Origin: Dasypus novemcinctus
Taxonomy: Eukaryota > Chordata > Mammalia > Cingulata > Dasypodidae
DNA length: 64,000 nucleotides
Assembly: GCF_030445035.2 (NCBI RefSeq)
Contig: NC_092216.1
Location: forward strand, 17,113,405 to 17,177,404
Direction of reading: 5' to 3'
Shown here piece after piece: positions 60,060 through 64,000 of the stretch. A program made the position numbers and the translations under genes. The notes beneath the pieces were generated by a model, which had not been told where the DNA came from, did no database searches, and worked only from the letters and a program-made list of their open reading frames with translations. Within the stretch, counting starts at the first letter, position 1; the number at the start of each line of letters is the position of its first letter.

Positions 60060-62087
60060 TTAAGGTGGGGAACGTGCGGGCTGGGGGAGCAATGGGATGC
60101 GTTGCGGGGTTTTTAGGTGTTGGGTTGTTCTTGATTTCTTCTTGGGGCGGGCTGAGCAGGGCTCGTTGGGGGGACTGTCTTCAGTGGCGAGCTGATGGTA
60201 CTGGATGCACACGAAGGACGTGAGGATTGCATTGGTTTGGTCCTTGGCGAGCTGGATGATCTTCTTGACAGCCCAGGGCCCTATGGTAAGAGCTAGGAGA
60301 ATTATTATTAGCGGGCCTAGGAGAGGGAGGAGGTATGGGAGGAGGGTATGGAAGACTCCGGAAAAATAGTTAGCGGCTTCACGCTCTTTTTGGCGCCGCT
60401 CTAGTCCTTCTCGGACCTTTCTTAGGCTGTCCTCGGCAAGGCCAGTAGAATTGGTGTATATACAGCACTCTTCTCCAAGGGCGGCACAAAGGCCTCCCTC
60501 CTTGAGGAGGAGAAGGTCAAGGCCCCGGCGGTTTTGGAGAACTACCTCAGAAAGGGAATTGAGAGAGTTTTTAAGATGGGAGATAGCGACTTGGAGGTGG
60601 GAGATATCACTGTCGACAGCTTGCCTGAGGGAGGAAAGGGAAGAGGATTGTGTGGTAAGAGCGGTGATTCTCGTGCCTGCCCCGGCGAGACCTAGAAGGG
60701 TAGCAACTGTGAGGATGGTGAAGGGTTCTCTCTTCTGGAGGTGAGCAGGGAGTTTGTGACTCTGAAGGGCAGAGAAGAACTCTTCGTCACTGTGGAAAAG
60801 GACTCGAGGGGCTAGGAGAATGAGTAGACAGGTTTCATTGGTGGTGTTGAGGGTAGCGACGTTGAGGCAGGGGGTTAGTCCGGTGGAGGTGCAAAGCCAT
60901 TGGGAGGTGTTAAGGGGGATTAAGAATTTGGCGGAAATGTTGGGAGAGGAGTAGTTGGAGCAGGCATTTAGGAGGGGATGGGGACCTTGGCGAGAATGAA
61001 CACAGCTCCCTGTGGAGGAAACAGATTGAAAGGTTAAGGGGATAGAAGAGGCGTTCCAATTGCATTCAGCAGGATTATGTTCAGAGGATTCAGTGAAGGC
61101 GAGGTTAGTGGCAACGGGCTCATATAGAGGAAGAGAGGGAGAGAGACAAAGCCAGCAGTTTGCAGTTAGGTTGGGGTGGGAGATATTCAGAGAGATGTAG
61201 GAGGCTCTAATTAGGTTAATGAGAGGGCTAGAATACTGAGTAGGGGGTAAGCGAGACTTGGGGTTGTGGGAGGTAAGGGGGGCTGTAGCGAGGGGGGTGC
61301 TGGGCGAGGGAGAGGGTGAGGCGGAGTGGGGGGGAGAGGGAGGCTGTGCCTGTGGAGGATTGAGAACCTGATTTGGGCCCACTGGGATGGAACGTGTGGG
61401 AATCGGCTCTTTTTTTATAATGATAAAGGCACCGTAGTCGTAGCCGTTTGCATACAGGCGGACTCCCCACGTGCGGCCAGACAGCCAGACTGGATCTAGG
61501 GGATTTTTGACTCGTAGGGTGATGGAGCGCCAGTTTGCGCCGCTGTGGATGAGCTTAATATAGGGGTCTTTGTTAGGGGCACCGGACCATCCGTAGGCGA
61601 TGGTCTCGCACCCCCAGGAAGGGCAGTAATAGTGTGCAGGGTCATGGCATCCTATGGCAGTGGATGGACAGATGTAGAAACCTGAGAAATGGTTATCATT
61701 GGGGCCACGGCACTTTTTGGGGAGGCCCGCACCATACGTGGCTGCAGGGGTACGCCTGCTGCGGCGCGATGGGGGTGAAGTATAGCAATGAAGGGAGCAG
61801 CTATCGAAGGCACTGCTATAACTGGACGTGTAAGCTAGGTTGGTGAGATTACAGATGTGCACGGTGAAGGAAGGAGCGCTTGCAGTGACATTTACAGCGA
61901 GGAGCTTTTCCTGCTGCCAAAGGGTGAGCGTCCAGTTGAAGGGTTGGTGTGAGGGGTTGGAGAAGATAGGCAGGAGAAGAGGAAGGAGGAGGAGAAGGAC
62001 TGGGTACAGACGAGCTTCAGTCCTCTGCTCCATTGGCGTAGTCGTCTCGGGGGGTGAACGAAGAGGGGGTGCTCGGTGGTGGACCAT
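60060..62087 (-). CDS. ERV2 envelope glycoprotein, uninterrupted (gamma/type-D-like)
   Basis: 675 codons with no stop or frameshift. Met19 (codon at 62031-62033) is a better start than Met1 because a hydrophobic signal peptide (residues 27-42) follows, and it overlaps the pol stop by only 17 bases. Surface subunit: CPSWGC at 155-160, proline-rich hinge 240-285, CXXC as CWLC at 311-314, and about a dozen N-glycosylation sites. The boundary with the transmembrane subunit is a weak dibasic site at 452-453, not a canonical furin motif. A hydrophobic fusion-peptide-like stretch spans 455-472. LQNRRGLDLL with CX6CC covers 517-542, the membrane anchor about 583-607 and a 65-residue tail follows. Such proteins bind receptors and fuse membranes; activity here is unknown. 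It may be a chance survivor or under selection. Confidence 0.95.
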   Translation of the reverse strand: MVHHRAPPLRSPPETTTPMEQRTEARLYPVLLLLLPLLLPIFSNPSHQPFNWTLTLWQQEKLLAVNVTASAPSFTVHICNLTNLAYTSSYSSAFDSCSLHCYTSPPSRRSRRTPAATYGAGLPKKCRGPNDNHFSGFYICPSTAIGCHDPAHYYCPSWGCETIAYGWSGAPNKDPYIKLIHSGANWRSITLRVKNPLDPVWLSGRTWGVRLYANGYDYGAFIIIKKEPIPTRSIPVGPNQVLNPPQAQPPSPPHSASPSPSPSTPLATAPLTSHNPKSRLPPTQYSSPLINLIRASYISLNISHPNLTANCWLCLSPSLPLYEPVATNLAFTESSEHNPAECNWNASSIPLTFQSVSSTGSCVHSRQGPHPLLNACSNYSSPNISAKFLIPLNTSQWLCTSTGLTPCLNVATLNTTNETCLLILLAPRVLFHSDEEFFSALQSHKLPAHLQKREPFTILTVATLLGLAGAGTRITALTTQSSSLSSLRQAVDSDISHLQVAISHLKNSLNSLSEVVLQNRRGLDLLLLKEGGLCAALGEECCIYTNSTGLAEDSLRKVREGLERRQKEREAANYFSGVFHTLLPYLLPLLGPLIIILLALTIGPWAVKKIIQLAKDQTNAILTSFVCIQYHQLATEDSPPNEPCSARPKKKSRTTQHLKTPQRIPLLPQPARSPP

Positions 62088-64000
62088 TGCTTGATGGCGC
62101 AGGCGCAGCGTTCTCTGGAGGTGCTGGCACCGGCGTGCGTCGGACGGCGGTGAAGGGTGCCAGATCGTCGGGTGAAGGGGTGTGGTCCGTTGCAGGCACT
62201 GTGGCAGGACGGATCAGACGAGCTGGGATCCACAGGGGCTGCAGCTCAGAATCTGGAAAGACACAAGCAAAACCTCGCCCTTGGGCAAGGAGGGGGGCTG
62301 GTCGTTGCCAGCGGTTAGTTTGGGGGTCTTTCCAATGGACAAGAGGGGCTTGGGTGGGACGCCACATGGGGCCCCAATGCTTGTGGGTGGGAGAAAGGCC
62401 TTTCTTGTCAAATGTGAGCAAGTTCAAGTGAATTAAGCAGGCGGTAACAACGTCTCCTGGTGGCTTTAGAGGAGCTTCGTTTTGCTCTTTGTGAATAAGG
62501 AGCTTGAGCTGTTGGTTAATGCGCTCGACGATGCCTTGTCCTTGTGGGTTGTAGGGAACCCCGAAATGATGTGTGATCTTGTACATTTGTAGGAAGGCAG
62601 CAAAGGCGGAGCTCCGATAAGCGGGGCCATTGTCTGTTTTGAGGTCCCATGGAACGCCCATAAAAAGGATGGCTTGGCGTAGCGCACGGATGGCGTGTTT
62701 GGCTGTTTCTCCTGGAAGGGGCAGGGCGTAGCACATGTGCGAGAAGGTGTCGACGGCAACATGCAGGAACTTGAGTCTTCCAAAAGAGTTGACATGAGTA
62801 ACGTCCATTTGCCATCGGGAGTTTGGGCGAAGACCTCATGGGTTGACGCCCTGTGGCTGTAATGGGCCGAGGGGTAAGAGAGGCGCACAGGTGCGGCAAG
62901 AGCGCATGAGGTGCTTACAGGTTTCCATGGGCAGATTGGGAAAGAGCTCATGAATTGAGCGCGCTGAGAAGTGGAACTGTGCATGCAGTAGCTTGGCCTG
63001 ATTGACAACGTCCCCAAGATAAAGTGGCCAGGGCACGCTGTGGTTGGCAAGTGCGGTGTGCCGTGGTTGGCATGTGCAAGGCATGCTGTGGCAGGCGAGC
63101 GCAGCATGCTGTGCTGGTGATGCCTGAGCTGGTGATGGCTGGACAGCACGGTCGGCGGCTTGATTTCCAGTGGTTAGCGGGCCAGGGAGGCTGCTGTGAC
63201 TTCTGATGTGAGTGATGAACCAAGGGTGGTCTCTGGCTTCTAACTGGTGCTGGAGGAACTGAAGCGCCCTATCGATGGCTGTATCCGTAGGGAAGAAGGT
63301 GGCAAGAGGCAAGGCATGGCACACCTGCAGGGTGTATAAACTGTCTGTGAAGATATTGAGCGGCTGGTTGGGGCAGGTGTGCAGAGCAACAGCGACTGCG
63401 AGCAGTTCTCCGACTTGGACGGAGAACGCGTTCGAAAACACAAGGGTTCATGGCGTTGGGGAACCAGGTGAATAGATGACCGCAGCATAGGAGGTCTTTG
63501 AGGCATCTGTAAAGGCCGTTACTGCGTGTGGAAGAGGTTTCCTGGCCGGCAATGGATGGAACGGAGTGGAGAATGCGAGTCGCGAGAGGCCTTGGAGAAG
63601 TCAGTGATGAGGATAGTGGTTGTCGAAAGAGCCTCTGAAAGTTTCAGTGAGCACTTGCATGTCCACGTCGTGGATGAGCAGGTTGGTAGTAGCCTTGGCG
63701 TCAAAGGGCCAGATGATTGTGGAAGGAGGAACTCCGTAGGTATGCACACATAGCCCTACAAGGTCGGAGGCGAGGGCGATCCATGCCCTTGTGAAGGGGC
63801 AGATTTTTGGGAGCTTACTCTTGGAAGTGTGTAGCCAGAGCAGTGGCCCGTCTTGCCAGAGGAGTCCAGTGGGCGTTACTGGCGTGGGAAGAACCAATGT
63901 GAGGACTGGCAGTCCTGGGGCATAGCGCTCGAGGCGGCAGGCCTGAAGGGCCTCGTTGACATCCTGTACAGCCGCTCGGGCTGCTGGAGTGATGACGATG
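62017..64000 (-). pseudogene. ERV2 pol 3' part (RT connection, RNase H, integrase) with three TGA stops
   Basis: One continuous minus-strand frame interrupted only by TGA codons at 63601-63603, 63448-63450 and 62836-62838; no frameshift is visible. 64000-63604 is RT connection (PTGLLWQDGPLLWLH). RNase H has FTDASKTSY at about 63525-63500, GELLAV and then FTDSLYT. An Ala/Gln/His/Pro-rich segment with short repeats (about 63165-63030) precedes the integrase zinc finger (residues H, H, C, C around 63000-62880). Integrase shows D in QMDVTH, D in TDNGP and E in IVERIN (a DDE triad), then the C-terminal domain to the stop at 62017-62019. The third stop separates the zinc finger from the catalytic core. 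Confidence 0.93.

Larger units (their letters stand above)
59405..64000 (-). mobile_element. ERV2: minus-strand provirus, 3' part in window
   Basis: In minus-strand order: pol (64000-62017), env (62087-60060), a 300-base untranslated region with polypurine tract, and the 3' LTR (59759-59405). The pol is beta-type and the env gamma-type, as in ERV1, but the two elements are clearly different at sequence level. The 5' LTR, gag and RT core are beyond the window, so target duplication and LTR age cannot be judged. Confidence 0.92.

Noticed and set aside
60451..62094. Plus-strand frames of 70-97 codons opposite ERV2 env
   Set aside because: Shadows of the intact env on the minus strand.
1..64000. 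CRISPR array, bacterial operon or phage content
   Set aside because: No regularly spaced identical repeats, ribosome-binding sites or compact operons; composition and repeats are mammalian.

Overview
This window is mammalian genomic DNA made almost entirely of retroelements. I see no host exon, tRNA or conserved single-copy gene. L1 copies carry an unusually long 3' UTR (about 2.8-3.4 kb after ORF2), whose last 400-900 bases also occur alone several times. I associate this repeat landscape with Xenarthra (sloths, anteaters, armadillos). I see no armadillo-type DAS SINE, which weakly favours a sloth or anteater. This placement is inference.

Layout. 1-8278: an old plus-strand L1 (L1-A) with decayed ORF1 and ORF2 and a long 3' UTR, carrying a later antisense L1 3'-end insertion (3647-4169) and another dispersed repeat (5812-6358). 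8283-14196: an ancient retrovirus (ERV-A) with LTR remnants at both ends, gag-leader and env traces, and two small L1 3'-end insertions. 14399-14494: a U6 snRNA retropseudogene with an 11-base target duplication. 15436-23317: ERV1, a complete but inactivated betaretrovirus-like provirus with two LTRs, a tRNA-Lys3-type primer site, gag, pro, pol and env remnants and a 6-base target duplication. 24203-35382: L1-B, a near full-length young L1 with an intact ORF1 and a lightly broken ORF2, joined to a second 5'-truncated L1 piece before the shared outer target duplication. 35397-57300: a mosaic of older minus-strand L1s with dispersed repeats, a 60-base tandem array and a decayed 100-base tandem array. 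57311-59404: a second member of the ERV-A family (ERV-C). 59405-64000: ERV2, a minus-strand provirus running off the window, with one LTR, an uninterrupted 675-codon envelope gene and a pol gene broken only by three in-frame TGA codons.

How the parts relate. The insertion order can be read from nesting. Old minus-strand L1 sequence was interrupted by ERV1 (perhaps through an LTR-like repeat) and by L1-B. ERV-C was interrupted by ERV2. The 3' ends of the L1-B family landed in L1-A, ERV-A and the older L1s. ERV1 and ERV2 both pair a beta-type pol with a gamma-type (type-D-like) envelope that has CXXC and CX6CC motifs.

The points most worth following are the intact ERV2 envelope beside a dead pol, a 55-base near-perfect inverted repeat at the 5' junction of an L1 insertion (41279-41399), and the compound end of L1-B. 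Family names come from motif reading; no database was searched.
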